A DNA stretch of 64,000 bases from NCBI GenBank assembly GCA_905236985.1, contig CAJORF010000123.1, positions 62,001-126,000 of the forward strand, written 5' to 3'. The translations under genes were made by a program, and so were the position numbers. This DNA is from an uncultured Bacteroidaceae bacterium (GTDB lineage Bacteria > Bacteroidota > Bacteroidia > Bacteroidales > Bacteroidaceae). Every line of letters starts with the position of its first letter. Within the stretch, counting starts at the first letter, position 1. Below are positions 52,017 through 62,231 of this stretch, piece by piece. The notes beneath the pieces were generated by a model, which was not told the DNA's origin, did no database searches, and saw only the letters and a list, made by a program, of their open reading frames with translations.

Positions 52017-54926
52017 ATGCAAAACAGTATTCTTAAGCGAAGACTTGCAAAAGGTGCAAGCTACGCGTGTGCTGCTCTTTTGCTCTTAGGCGGGAGTGCG
52101 GGATTCTCGTCGTGTGAGGATAATCTCCTCACAGGCACCCCTACCTGGCTTGGCAGCAGCATCTACGAAGAGCTGGAGAGCCGAGGTTCGTTCACGCAGA
52201 CATTGGCTCTAATCAACGACCCCGACCTGTCGGAGACCAACTATCCCGACCTTTTACGCCGGTCGGGTAGTATGACCCTCTTTGTGGCCGATGACGCGGC
52301 GTGGAATCGTTATCTCGCTCAGCGCGGTTTATCTTCTGTCAGTCAGTTGTCTAAGTCGGAGAAAAAGAACCTCCTGAAGGCAGCTATGATCAACAACGCC
52401 TACTTGATTGAGTTGCTCAGCAACACGCCGGGTGATCCTCCCACAGAGGGAGCCTGCATCCGCCGCTCCTCACGTGCTGATGTGACAGACTCCGTGCTCG
52501 TGATGTACAACAAGGATTTCCCCGAGCTCAACCCCAACCGCATCGATGCCGATGGTAACCAGACTGACTTTTGGGCTGTCGTCCGCAACCGTCCCGCCAT
52601 CAAAGTCATCGACCGCTACATTCAGGACGGCAGCTACTCTGACGATGCGAAGCCTATGGTTCATTTCTTGCCTAAGTATTTGTCGCAGAACAATATCACA
52701 GGTGAAGACCTGGAGCTGCTGACCAATGGCAAGATCAAGAATCAGGCTGGTAGCACAGAGCGCAGCTACGTGAACGGTCTGCCCATTGCCATGAATGATG
52801 GCAGATGGCCCGAGAAGGATGTGGAAACCGATGGCTCAGCCAAGAAGTTCTTGCAGGACATCACCTGCCAGAACGGTTATATCCACGTGCTCGAAGAGGT
52901 TCCTGAGCAGCTCAGCAGTATGGCTAACATCATTCACTCGAAGCCTCAGTTCAGCATCTTCAGTGAACTGCTTGACCGCTATAGCTATCCTTACTTCCTG
53001 ACCGTTCAGGAGCAGGACGGCCATCGTGACTCGCTGTTCACGAAGCGTTACTTTAACACCTCTGGTAATCATGCACTGAAGACCGTCATCGAGACGGAGC
53101 GTGCCGTCAACGGAATCTCCTTCGACCCAGGATGGAACACCTATGTGCTCTACACCAGCGGTAACCGCTACACGATGGCTGAAGACGCAGCTGCTATGAT
53201 GGTGCCGACCAACGACCAGATGCAGGCTTATCTGCACGGCGCAGGCTCTGCCATCGGCTCCAAGTACGGTTACGATTGGAAGAACGTTCCAGACAATGTT
53301 GTCCTCGACTTCATTAACAACTGTATGCAGGTGAGCTTCCGCAACACCGTTCCCAGCAAATTCCGTTCCGTCAAGAATACGGCAGCTGACGAGATGGGAA
53401 TGACCACGGCAGATGTTGACAGCTGTTTCATGGCGTGCAACGGTGTCGTCTATCAATTAAATAAGGTGTTCGTTGCTCCTGAGCATCAGTCGGTGTTCTT
53501 CCCCTGTATCCTTCGTTCTGACGAAGACCTCAACACCATCTACACGACCATCGCCGATAAGCGCTATGAGAACCACGCCATTTGGACGGTGTCTGGAGAG
53601 TATAACTCTTATGTGAACTCCATGAGCAGCTCATACAGTTTCCTTATCCCACGCGATGATGTGAAGACCAAGGTACAAGAAATCTCCGAGAAGCCCTTCT
53701 TTGAATACATCGATCCCTATTCGTTTACGACCTCCACGCACGTTGGTTATCGCTTTTACGTCGATCCCACTCAGACGAAGTTCCCCGTCAGTGCTATCGC
53801 GTTCGAACTGGATTCTCTCGGCAACATCTCCAACAAGAAAGCCCCCAACTCCTACCAGCTCTCCAACGACCCAGGTCTGAAGATTGTCAACAATCGTCTG
53901 CGTGACATCCTCGATAACATCATCGTTGTTCATGGCCAGCGTGGTGCTCAGACCTTCCATGAGGGGCAAGAGATCTACCTCAACAAGGCCGGCGGCCCCG
54001 TGAAGGTGCAATTTACCGGCGGCAAGGTGAGTGGTATCGCAGGTTCGCGTCAGGCAGAGATGGGTGTTTATATTCCCGTTGATCCTGAATACACCTTTGA
54101 CCAGACCTTGCAGGGTAATGGTGTCGCCTATCTGCTTGACTCCATCCCGCAGAGCACGCTGACCAGTCCATTCAAGGTGATGACCGACACGACGAACCAT
54201 CCTGAGTTCAAGGAGTTCGCCCGCCTGCTGCGCACCAGCTCCTTCGTGACACAGCCCGGTTCGCTCTATGAGGGTCATTCTACCATCGACCAGGCCATCA
54301 CGCTGATGAATAACTACCACTACACGGCTTTCATTCCTCAGAACGAGGCCATCACCCGTTTGGTGGAATCAGGCAAGCTGCCCACTGTGGATCAGTCTGA
54401 CGAATGGGCTGACTTCCGTGAGGCACTCAGCATCTATGCTACTGAGCATCAGGCTGACCTGACCGACGAGGAGAATGCCGTTATCGACTCCCTCACCGAT
54501 ATGGCCAAGGCTTACGAGGCTCGTATCCAGGATGTCATCGACAACTTCGTGCGCTACCACATTCAGGACGGATCCGTCTATCTCGGCGGTGCAGACTCCA
54601 CGGGTGTCTATGAGACTCAGGTGCTCGACACTGCAATGAACCGTTTCCGTCGCCTCGAAGTGTCGAACTATCAGAAAGTGATGCGGGTCACTGATCTCAC
54701 GGGACAGACCGCCAACGTCATCAATGGCGATGACAGCAATCTCATGGGCCGTCAGTATTTCTTCACCACCGACAAGCTCATCTACAGCTCTGCCTACGCC
54801 GTCGTCCATTTGATCGACCGCGTCCTTTCCTACGGCGATGAGCAGTTCCTCCCCGAGGGCTTCCCCAAGCCTGATTATCCCGAATGGTTACCCAAGCCCT
54901 CACTTAATAAGCCCAGAAGAAGATGA
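52017..54926 (+). CDS. Fasciclin (FAS1) domain lipoprotein, first of three
   Basis: A 969-residue probable outer-membrane lipoprotein with a lipobox ending at C33 (SAGFSSC). The N-terminal half contains FAS1-like blocks: FTQTLALINDPDL, then SMTLFVADDAAWNRYLAQRG (about 88-107), typical of the H1/H2 adhesion motifs. A second FAS1-like block occurs late, with YTAFIPQNEAITRLVESGKL (about 770-790). FAS1 domains mediate adhesion or ligand binding. The SusC-type gene starts inside its stop codon (ATGA overlap), so it is translated together with the transporter. It may act as a surface binding partner of the SusCD complex, in place of the usual SusE/F proteins. Confidence 0.85.
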   Translation: MQNSILKRRLAKGASYACAALLLLGGSAGFSSCEDNLLTGTPTWLGSSIYEELESRGSFTQTLALINDPDLSETNYPDLLRRSGSMTLFVADDAAWNRYLAQRGLSSVSQLSKSEKKNLLKAAMINNAYLIELLSNTPGDPPTEGACIRRSSRADVTDSVLVMYNKDFPELNPNRIDADGNQTDFWAVVRNRPAIKVIDRYIQDGSYSDDAKPMVHFLPKYLSQNNITGEDLELLTNGKIKNQAGSTERSYVNGLPIAMNDGRWPEKDVETDGSAKKFLQDITCQNGYIHVLEEVPEQLSSMANIIHSKPQFSIFSELLDRYSYPYFLTVQEQDGHRDSLFTKRYFNTSGNHALKTVIETERAVNGISFDPGWNTYVLYTSGNRYTMAEDAAAMMVPTNDQMQAYLHGAGSAIGSKYGYDWKNVPDNVVLDFINNCMQVSFRNTVPSKFRSVKNTAADEMGMTTADVDSCFMACNGVVYQLNKVFVAPEHQSVFFPCILRSDEDLNTIYTTIADKRYENHAIWTVSGEYNSYVNSMSSSYSFLIPRDDVKTKVQEISEKPFFEYIDPYSFTTSTHVGYRFYVDPTQTKFPVSAIAFELDSLGNISNKKAPNSYQLSNDPGLKIVNNRLRDILDNIIVVHGQRGAQTFHEGQEIYLNKAGGPVKVQFTGGKVSGIAGSRQAEMGVYIPVDPEYTFDQTLQGNGVAYLLDSIPQSTLTSPFKVMTDTTNHPEFKEFARLLRTSSFVTQPGSLYEGHSTIDQAITLMNNYHYTAFIPQNEAITRLVESGKLPTVDQSDEWADFREALSIYATEHQADLTDEENAVIDSLTDMAKAYEARIQDVIDNFVRYHIQDGSVYLGGADSTGVYETQVLDTAMNRFRRLEVSNYQKVMRVTDLTGQTANVINGDDSNLMGRQYFFTTDKLIYSSAYAVVHLIDRVLSYGDEQFLPEGFPKPDYPEWLPKPSLNKPRRR

Positions 54927-57900
54927 AAACGCTCAGATATTATATTACCGCAAGCCTGATGCTGGTGTCAACACTGGCTATGGCTCAGATCTCACGTATC
55001 AGTGGTACGGTCAGCGATGACTTCGACGTACTGCCTGGCGTGAATGTGGTCGAGATTGACGCATCGAATCGTATGGTCAATGCGACCGTGACCGATATGA
55101 ACGGTAACTTCGTTCTGCCCATCAAGAGTGCCAAGAATAAAGTGAAGTTCAGTTTTATGGGCTATAAGACACAGGTCTTACCCATCAACAAGTCCGTCAT
55201 CAAGCTTACCATGGAAGAGAACACCAAGATGATGAAGGAAGTCGTCAAGGTGGCTGACAAGAAGCTGAAAACCTCAGGTCTGGCTATCCCCGAGCGAGAA
55301 GTCAGCTTCTCGGCACAGGGCATCTCTGCCAAGGAATTCGAGGGACTCGGCATCACCTCCGTCGATGAAGCCCTGCAGGGACGTATTGCCGGTCTGGATA
55401 TCGTCGCCAACTCCGGTGACCTCGGTGCCGGCACGAGTATGCGTCTGCGCGGTGCTTCTACCGTTTCTACGCTCACCAGTAATGAACCGCTCATCGTTGT
55501 TAATGGCAACGTCTGGAACGTTGACCTCTCTGACTTCGATACCGCTACGGCCAACGACGAGAAGTTTGCACAGCTTCTCAATGTGAACACTGAGGATATC
55601 GAGGATATCAAGGTGCTCAAGGATGCTGCCGCGACGGCCATCTGGGGTTCTCAGGGTGCTAATGGTGTCATAGAGATCACCACAAAGCGCGGTAGCCGCG
55701 GTGCGCCGCAGGTGACTTACTCCGTCAAACTGACTATGACCCATCAGCCAAAGGGCATCTCATTGCTCAATGGTGACCAATACACTATGCTATTGAAGGA
55801 AGAGTACTTCAATCCCGAGCAGCGTACGTTCATCGGCGGTGTGCAGGAGTTGAACTACAACGAGAACGACTCTGAGTTCCTTATGTTCAATAAGAACACC
55901 GACTGGGTTGATCTCGTCAGCAAGAATGGTCTTCGTCAGAACCACTACATCAGCGTTTCCGGTGGCGACGAGAAGACCCTGTTCCGCATCTCCGGCGGTT
56001 ACGACCATGAGACAGGTACCATCATCAAGCAGAAGCTCAACCGCTTCTCTACACGTATGGCCCTTGACTACTATGTCAACGACCGCATCAAGATCATGTC
56101 CAACTTCTCGTTGACTTACACTAAGAACAACCGTAACTACGACGGCCTGTTGGGTATCGCTTACACCAAGATGCCTAACCTTTCGCCCTATCGCTACGAG
56201 CGCGACGAGAACGGCAACGAGTACAACACTGGCGAGTACTACATTGTTCCGCAGTATGCCTTCACTAACCACGGTCAGCTCTCTGCCGATGACAGCAACA
56301 AATTCAACGACCAGCGCAATTCTCATAACCCGCTGGCCAGTGCAGACTTTGCCAAGAATACACAGACAACCTACGACATCTCGCCTGAGTTGGAGCTTGA
56401 ATACAAGCTGCTCGGTCTCGACGATGAGCACCATCAGCTACGCTACAACGGCCGCGTTGTCATGAACGTCTATAACGACTACACTGACCAAAGTTTTCCC
56501 CGTTCGCTGCTCAGCACCAGCTATTACAACACAGGAACGGCCTACAGCTATAGTCGCAAGAACCTGGCTTTCACGACCACGCACACCTTGACTTTCCAGC
56601 CGCACTTCAAGAACGAAGACCACTACATGCAGATGCTCGGACGATTCCAGCTCGTCAGCGGTAGCTCCAGCAGCCAGAGCACTGACGTCAATCGTCTGCC
56701 CAACCGTCTGGAATCCGTCACCTCGGGTGCTCACGTCACAGGCATGGGCAGCGGCTTCAGTGAGTGGCGTTCGCTCTACTACACTTTCTCCACGCACTAC
56801 TCTTACAAGAAGCGCTACGTTCTGGCTTACTCCATGCGTGTCGATGCCACGACGAAGTTCGGTCCCCGCAGCCGTTGGGGTGTCTTCCCCGCTGTATCTG
56901 CCAAGTGGCTGATCATCGAGGAGCCTTGGATGCACGTCGTGCGCGAGAAGGCCAAGATGAACCAGCTGGCTATCCGTCCAGGTTGGGGCCGCGTAGGTAA
57001 CCCACCGACTGCTGACTATCTCTATATGAATATGTATTCCCCAGGTTCCACTTATCTGAATGTCCGTTCGATGAATCCCAGCGGTCTGAAACTGACAGAC
57101 TTCCGTTGGGAGAACATCTACACTTGGAACCTTGGTATCGACCTTGGCTTCTTCGACGATCGTCTGAAGGTTGTCGTGGATCTTTATCAGCGCACCACGA
57201 AAGATATGTTGATGGCTAATGCCGGTATTCCGACATCCAACGGTTGGGGTAGCCTCGCCTACAAGAATGTCGGTGACATGAAGAACCAGGGTTGGGAAGT
57301 GCAGATCAATGGCGACCGCCTCCTCAAGAAGGGAAAGTTCTCTGCTGACCTCTATGTCAACTTCGCCAACAACCGCAACGTCATCACCAAGATGGACCCC
57401 CTTATCCTCAAGTCGCTGAACATCGACTGGACAGAGGGCAACCGCAGCGTGCTCCAGCGCGTGCAGGTCAACAACCCGTTCGGTTCCATCTACGGCTTCC
57501 GCAGCAAGGGCGTGTACCAATATAATTTTAATACCGCGCGTGACCTCGCTCGTGCTGATCGTGCCAATGGCACCAATGTCCTCCAAGAGTACATCGACGC
57601 TGGACGCACATACCCCATCGCTATCGGCGAGAGCGGCGAATACGTCAAGGATGCCAAGGGCGATCCCGTGCAGATGCGTTTCTGCTACAAGACGGAAACC
57701 AACTCCGGCTACTATTTCAAAGGCGGCGATGCTATCTATGAGGATATCAACCACGATGGTAACATCAACCAGCTCGACCTCGTCTATCTCGGCAACTCAC
57801 TGCCGCGCCTCACGGGTGGTTTCGGTTTCACGCTCCACTACGACCGTTGGGCTCTCCGTGCCAACTTCAACTATCGTATCGACTACGATATCTTGAATAT

Positions 57901-58297
57901 GGCCCGTCTGGATATGGAAGCCATGGTGAGCAACAACAACCAGAGCCAGGCTGTAAACTACCGCTGGCGTAAGGAAGGCGATCAGACTTCTATTCCACGC
58001 GCCATGTACGGTAGCAGTTCCAACTACAACACGCTCATCAGCGACCGCTTCGTCGAGGATGGCACGTTCCTCCGCCTGAACTATTTGCAGCTGAACTACA
58101 GCTTCGATCCAAAGAAGTTGAAGAACTGGCACATGAAGACCCTGAACTTCTACGCCAGTGCCAACAACTTATTCTGCCTGACAAAGTATTCCGGTGTTGA
58201 CCCGGAAATCGGTTATGGAGGTTACGGTGTTACTACCGATAATTCCAAGACCCCGCGTTCCAAGTCATATACTATAGGTCTCACCATTGGTTTCTAA
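54923..58297 (+). CDS. SusC/RagA-type TonB-linked outer-membrane transporter
   Basis: An 1124-residue beta-barrel protein with signal peptide MKTLRYYITASLMLVSTLAMAQ. A carboxypeptidase-regulatory-like domain (about 25-100, ISGTVSDDFDVLPGVNVV) is followed by a plug (about 115-230, with SVDEALQGRIAGLDIV and VLKDAAATAIWGSQGANGVIEITTK, the SusC signature) and a long barrel ending in PRSKSYTIGLTIGF with the C-terminal aromatic. It imports oligomers in energised form with its SusD partner, whose gene starts 18 bases downstream. The substrate is not deducible: no glycoside hydrolase is in view. Confidence 0.95.
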   Translation: MKTLRYYITASLMLVSTLAMAQISRISGTVSDDFDVLPGVNVVEIDASNRMVNATVTDMNGNFVLPIKSAKNKVKFSFMGYKTQVLPINKSVIKLTMEENTKMMKEVVKVADKKLKTSGLAIPEREVSFSAQGISAKEFEGLGITSVDEALQGRIAGLDIVANSGDLGAGTSMRLRGASTVSTLTSNEPLIVVNGNVWNVDLSDFDTATANDEKFAQLLNVNTEDIEDIKVLKDAAATAIWGSQGANGVIEITTKRGSRGAPQVTYSVKLTMTHQPKGISLLNGDQYTMLLKEEYFNPEQRTFIGGVQELNYNENDSEFLMFNKNTDWVDLVSKNGLRQNHYISVSGGDEKTLFRISGGYDHETGTIIKQKLNRFSTRMALDYYVNDRIKIMSNFSLTYTKNNRNYDGLLGIAYTKMPNLSPYRYERDENGNEYNTGEYYIVPQYAFTNHGQLSADDSNKFNDQRNSHNPLASADFAKNTQTTYDISPELELEYKLLGLDDEHHQLRYNGRVVMNVYNDYTDQSFPRSLLSTSYYNTGTAYSYSRKNLAFTTTHTLTFQPHFKNEDHYMQMLGRFQLVSGSSSSQSTDVNRLPNRLESVTSGAHVTGMGSGFSEWRSLYYTFSTHYSYKKRYVLAYSMRVDATTKFGPRSRWGVFPAVSAKWLIIEEPWMHVVREKAKMNQLAIRPGWGRVGNPPTADYLYMNMYSPGSTYLNVRSMNPSGLKLTDFRWENIYTWNLGIDLGFFDDRLKVVVDLYQRTTKDMLMANAGIPTSNGWGSLAYKNVGDMKNQGWEVQINGDRLLKKGKFSADLYVNFANNRNVITKMDPLILKSLNIDWTEGNRSVLQRVQVNNPFGSIYGFRSKGVYQYNFNTARDLARADRANGTNVLQEYIDAGRTYPIAIGESGEYVKDAKGDPVQMRFCYKTETNSGYYFKGGDAIYEDINHDGNINQLDLVYLGNSLPRLTGGFGFTLHYDRWALRANFNYRIDYDILNMARLDMEAMVSNNNQSQAVNYRWRKEGDQTSIPRAMYGSSSNYNTLISDRFVEDGTFLRLNYLQLNYSFDPKKLKNWHMKTLNFYASANNLFCLTKYSGVDPEIGYGGYGVTTDNSKTPRSKSYTIGLTIGF

Positions 58298-58315
58298 ACA
58301 AGCAATACATTCATC

Positions 58316-60091
58316 ATGAAAACGTTTAACTATATCATAAAAAGCGGCGCAATGCTGGCTCTGCTGTGCCTTGTGCTGACTGGATGCGGAGACTTTTTGG
58401 AAATCACGCCGCGCGACCAGGTCACGGAGGACAATTTCTGGAACGAGAAAGCCGACATCGACCAGATGGTAGCTGGGTGCTACGCTTCCATGCAAGCGGA
58501 TGCCTTCATCCGTCGTTGCATCGTCTGGGGTGAGCTCCGCAGCGATAATATCTACCCGGGTGCTAATGCTCAGAATAACGAGAACATCTATCAGGCACTC
58601 CGCGAGAACCTGCTCACGACGAACGAATACGCCAACTGGGCTTCGTTCTATGCCGTCATCAACAAATGCAACACCATCATCGAGAAGGCTCCCGAGGTCA
58701 GCCTCAAGGATCCTTCTTATCGCGCCAGCGACGTGAATGCTACCATCGCTGAGATGACCGCGTTGCGTTCCCTCTGCTACTTCTATCTCATCCGTGCCTT
58801 CGATGAGGTTCCTTTCACCCGCGAAGGTGTCGAGCAGGAGAATAAGGTGACTTACCTTCCCGCCAGCTCTTTCGACTACATCCTCGGTGAGATTATCGCC
58901 GACCTCGAGAGTGTCAAAGGCTATGCCCTCGAACACTATGCTGCCATCAATTCAAACGATGGTATCGGAGAACGTTACAATAGCAACTGCAACCGCATCA
59001 CGCGCAGTGCCATCAATGCAATGCTGACTGAGATGTACCTCTGGCAGGGCAACTATGACAAGGCCATTGCGTGTGCCGACGAAGTGCTGGCATCCAAGCG
59101 TAAGGACTACGACCGCGAATTCAAGAACCAGACTTCGCTTTCCAACACGGCTCCGCAGTTGGTGGAAGCGCCCCACGGCCTCATCGTACCGCTCTACGTC
59201 AACACGCAGGCTAACCCCTCCGTGTCTGCCAACGCCATCTTCGGCACCGGCAACAGCTTCGAGAGCCTCTTCGAGCTGTCTTACAATCCCAACGGAATCG
59301 ATGATGCAACTTACATCCATAGTTCTGCATTAGGCACGTTGTTCGGCAACAATCTTCCTCAGAATCGAGGAGGCAACAACGGCATCGGCCTGCTGACCGT
59401 CAGCCCCACCATCGTGGCTGATGCCCCGACGAACTGGAAGGTGTTCCGTAACCAGTACGATGTCCGTTACTACAACAGCTTGAAGTCTGTCGATGCCAAC
59501 TATGGCGAAGGCAGCATCCGTAAGCTCGTAGCCAACAACTTCTCATTGCTTGACTTGAGCGGTTCTGTACCTTACAACAACTATTCCGAGAACTCCTTCT
59601 CCATCAAGGTGGAAGAGGATCGTAACTGGATCTTCTACCGTCTGACGGACATCATGCTCCTGCAAGCTGAGGCTTATCTGATGAAAGCCACCAATGATGA
59701 GAGTGAGGAGAACACGGCGTTGCTCGAGAAGGCTTTTGACCTCATCTATTTGGTGGATCGCCGTTCTATGGTTGACCGCAGCCGCTATCTTTCGGAGAGT
59801 TCTCTCGAATCCAAGAATCGCGGACAGCTCATCGAACGTCTCCGTCAGGAGCGCAATGCAGAGTTGATGTTTGAGGGCAAGCGCTGGTTCGACCTTGTGC
59901 GCTACTGCCGTCAGGCTGGCAACCTCGACATCATTCAGAGCACTGTCACTGCCAAGATCTCAGGCACTGTTTCCTTCCCCTCCATGGCTCATCTCTTCTG
60001 GCCATACCACAAGGAGGAATGTCAGAAGAATCCCAACCTCGTACAGAAATCCATCTACGGCGAGGGCAAACAAACCTTTGAGTTAAATTAA
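58316..60091 (+). CDS. SusD/RagB-type nutrient-binding lipoprotein
   Basis: A 591-residue outer-membrane lipoprotein with lipobox C24 (LTGC). The N-terminal FLEITPRDQVTEDNFW is the classic SusD opening. TPR-like helices are interspersed (IAEMTALRSLCYFYLIRAFDEVPF; NAMLTEMYLWQGNYDKAIACADEVL), and the C-terminal part has RQERNAELMFEGKRWFDLVRY. It forms the lid of the SusC barrel. It follows SusC by 18 bases and is followed by a fasciclin lipoprotein after 16 bases, so all lie in one operon. Confidence 0.95.
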   Translation: MKTFNYIIKSGAMLALLCLVLTGCGDFLEITPRDQVTEDNFWNEKADIDQMVAGCYASMQADAFIRRCIVWGELRSDNIYPGANAQNNENIYQALRENLLTTNEYANWASFYAVINKCNTIIEKAPEVSLKDPSYRASDVNATIAEMTALRSLCYFYLIRAFDEVPFTREGVEQENKVTYLPASSFDYILGEIIADLESVKGYALEHYAAINSNDGIGERYNSNCNRITRSAINAMLTEMYLWQGNYDKAIACADEVLASKRKDYDREFKNQTSLSNTAPQLVEAPHGLIVPLYVNTQANPSVSANAIFGTGNSFESLFELSYNPNGIDDATYIHSSALGTLFGNNLPQNRGGNNGIGLLTVSPTIVADAPTNWKVFRNQYDVRYYNSLKSVDANYGEGSIRKLVANNFSLLDLSGSVPYNNYSENSFSIKVEEDRNWIFYRLTDIMLLQAEAYLMKATNDESEENTALLEKAFDLIYLVDRRSMVDRSRYLSESSLESKNRGQLIERLRQERNAELMFEGKRWFDLVRYCRQAGNLDIIQSTVTAKISGTVSFPSMAHLFWPYHKEECQKNPNLVQKSIYGEGKQTFELN

Positions 60092-60107
60092 GCGTAATCT
60101 TACGACA

Positions 60108-62195
60108 ATGAAAAAGCTATATCAAACAGCTCAAAGCTATGTATTCATAGCCTTAGCGATGCTCACACTCAGCCTCGTATCGTGCTACGATGACGTATCC
60201 GGCGACGATCTCTACACCTACAAGGCAGAGATGTTGAGTGACTATATCCGCGATAATGCCGAATACTCGGAATTCGCCAAGATCGTCGCGAAAGCCGGCA
60301 AGATGGAATTGTTGTCCACATACGGTCGTTACACCTGCTTCGCCCCCACTAATGAGGCTGTCCAAGAGTATCTTAAGTCCGTTGGCGTAGCATCCGTCGA
60401 TGCTCTCTCTCCTGAGGACTGCGATACCATCGCCAGCACGCAGATTGTGGATCGCATCTATTCCACGGCAGACCTCATGAGTCTCGTCGGAGGTTTCATC
60501 CCCGAAACCAACCTCCTCGGGCGCAACCTCTCCATTGAGCAGCTGCCTGTTATCGAGGACGGCGATACCGTCAACACTACGTTCCGCATCAATCGTTCTG
60601 GTCTCGTCATCATTTCCTTGGCCAATGACTCTGTGGAGAACGGTATCGTTCATCCCATCAGCAAGCTCATTCGTTCCTCCAATGAGACACTGCCCACCAT
60701 CATGAATGAGGACGATGCCATTAGTATCTTCAACACTTGTATTGAACTTACGGGTCTCGAGAACAAGCTGCAGCGCATCCAAGACGTCTCTTACGACCCG
60801 AACGACTACGAGTATATGGAAGGTCTCTACCGCTCACATGAGCATCAGAACTACTGCCATGTGCCAGAGACGCGCAAGTACGGCTACACCGTCTTTGCAG
60901 TGCCTGACTCCATCCTCAGCCAGGTCTATAACATCAACAAATGGGAGGATCTCTACGACTACGCTTGCTCCAAGTACCCCGAGGGTGCCGGTGAGTCCTA
61001 CTACGGCAAGGATCGCGAAGCCCTTAGGGATGAGCGCAACCCGTTGTACAAGCTGATGGCCTACCACATGCTCGACCGCAAAGGCCTCTACAACAAGCTC
61101 TACACCAATTGCACTATCTTCCGCAACGAGATCAACCCGACGGAGTGGTACGCTACGATGAACCCGCTTTCGACTTTGAAAGTGGAGTATGTCTATGCAA
61201 CCAATAAGTTCCGTGGCGACTCACAGATCCGTTCGCTCTACCTCAACCGTATGTACGACCCCGACCGTCCAGGTCTCACCATGCGAGGAGCCATCGTTAG
61301 TCCCACTGTCCGCGAGGGCTTGACACAGCAGGCTGTCAACGGTATCTACTATTACATTGACCGCCTCATCGATTACGGTCAGGAGACTCAGGAGAAGGTG
61401 TTCAACACCCGCATCCGAATGGACTTCTACGATTTCTGGCCTGAGCTGATGAACAATGACATCCGCACCTCCGAAACGGGTCTGGCTGAGCCCACTAACA
61501 GCAAGGAGGCCAGCTGCCGCAACTACATCTTCCCGCACGGCTACTTCGACAATGTCGAGACCAACGAGGACGGTGACTTCATCTACCAAGGCTGCCGCAA
61601 CTACTATTGGAGCTATGAGGGCGATGAGTTCAACCTCCGTTCCGATGCCAACGTCTATGACATCACCTTCAACCTGCCCTCCGTGCCTACCGGACAGTAT
61701 CAGATACGTCTCGGCTTCTGTCTGATTCCGACACGAGGCATTGGTCAGTTCTATATCGATGGTATGCCGCAGGGTATTCCTCTCGATATGCGTGGTAACG
61801 GCGGTAACTTCTCCGGTGTTTGGGAAAACCGCGTCGGCTGGAAGAGCAACTACACCAACCTCTCAGAAGAAGCCAAGAAGCAGACACGTAAGGACCTCCT
61901 TAACCAGGGATGGTTCTATGGCCCCAAGAGCGTGCGCAACATCAGTACCGGTGCCGGCTCCGTCAAGGACGACAACCTGCTGAGCGCGTCCAACTCATCA
62001 CCCTTCTGTAACAACAACGGCACCGTCCGCCGCCTCATCTATCAGGGGCCGCTCGACGGCAACGTGCAGCACACGATGCGAATCCGTTCCGTTTATGCCG
62101 TCGGTGGAGCTGAGCTTATGTTCGACTACCTCGAAATTGTCCCCAAGAGTGTCTATGGCATTGAGGGCGAAGGCAAGGGCGAGGACGACCTTTAA
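60108..62195 (+). CDS. Fasciclin domain lipoprotein, second of three, with C-terminal beta-sandwich
   Basis: A 695-residue lipoprotein with lipobox C26 (LVSC). FAS1 motifs are clear: EYSEFAKIVAKAG then YTCFAPTNEAVQEYLKSVG (about 76-94), and a second, more divergent block around KYGYTVFAVPDSIL (about 262-275). The last 200 residues are a different module, with VYDITFNLPSVPTGQYQIRL (about 513-532) and a galactose-binding-like or jelly-roll appearance. The following gene carries a similar block. It follows SusD by 16 bases. It is likely exposed on the surface together with the SusCD pair. Confidence 0.85.
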   Translation: MKKLYQTAQSYVFIALAMLTLSLVSCYDDVSGDDLYTYKAEMLSDYIRDNAEYSEFAKIVAKAGKMELLSTYGRYTCFAPTNEAVQEYLKSVGVASVDALSPEDCDTIASTQIVDRIYSTADLMSLVGGFIPETNLLGRNLSIEQLPVIEDGDTVNTTFRINRSGLVIISLANDSVENGIVHPISKLIRSSNETLPTIMNEDDAISIFNTCIELTGLENKLQRIQDVSYDPNDYEYMEGLYRSHEHQNYCHVPETRKYGYTVFAVPDSILSQVYNINKWEDLYDYACSKYPEGAGESYYGKDREALRDERNPLYKLMAYHMLDRKGLYNKLYTNCTIFRNEINPTEWYATMNPLSTLKVEYVYATNKFRGDSQIRSLYLNRMYDPDRPGLTMRGAIVSPTVREGLTQQAVNGIYYYIDRLIDYGQETQEKVFNTRIRMDFYDFWPELMNNDIRTSETGLAEPTNSKEASCRNYIFPHGYFDNVETNEDGDFIYQGCRNYYWSYEGDEFNLRSDANVYDITFNLPSVPTGQYQIRLGFCLIPTRGIGQFYIDGMPQGIPLDMRGNGGNFSGVWENRVGWKSNYTNLSEEAKKQTRKDLLNQGWFYGPKSVRNISTGAGSVKDDNLLSASNSSPFCNNNGTVRRLIYQGPLDGNVQHTMRIRSVYAVGGAELMFDYLEIVPKSVYGIEGEGKGEDDL

Positions 62196-62231
62196 TCGCG
62201 TATTTCATCTCAAATAAATGATTATTACGTT

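Noticed and set aside
54838..54926. FLPEGFPKPDYPEWLPKP at the end of the first fasciclin protein as a further PEG element
   Set aside because: Only PEG is shared; the DNA does not match the GAGGGTTCTCCC unit.
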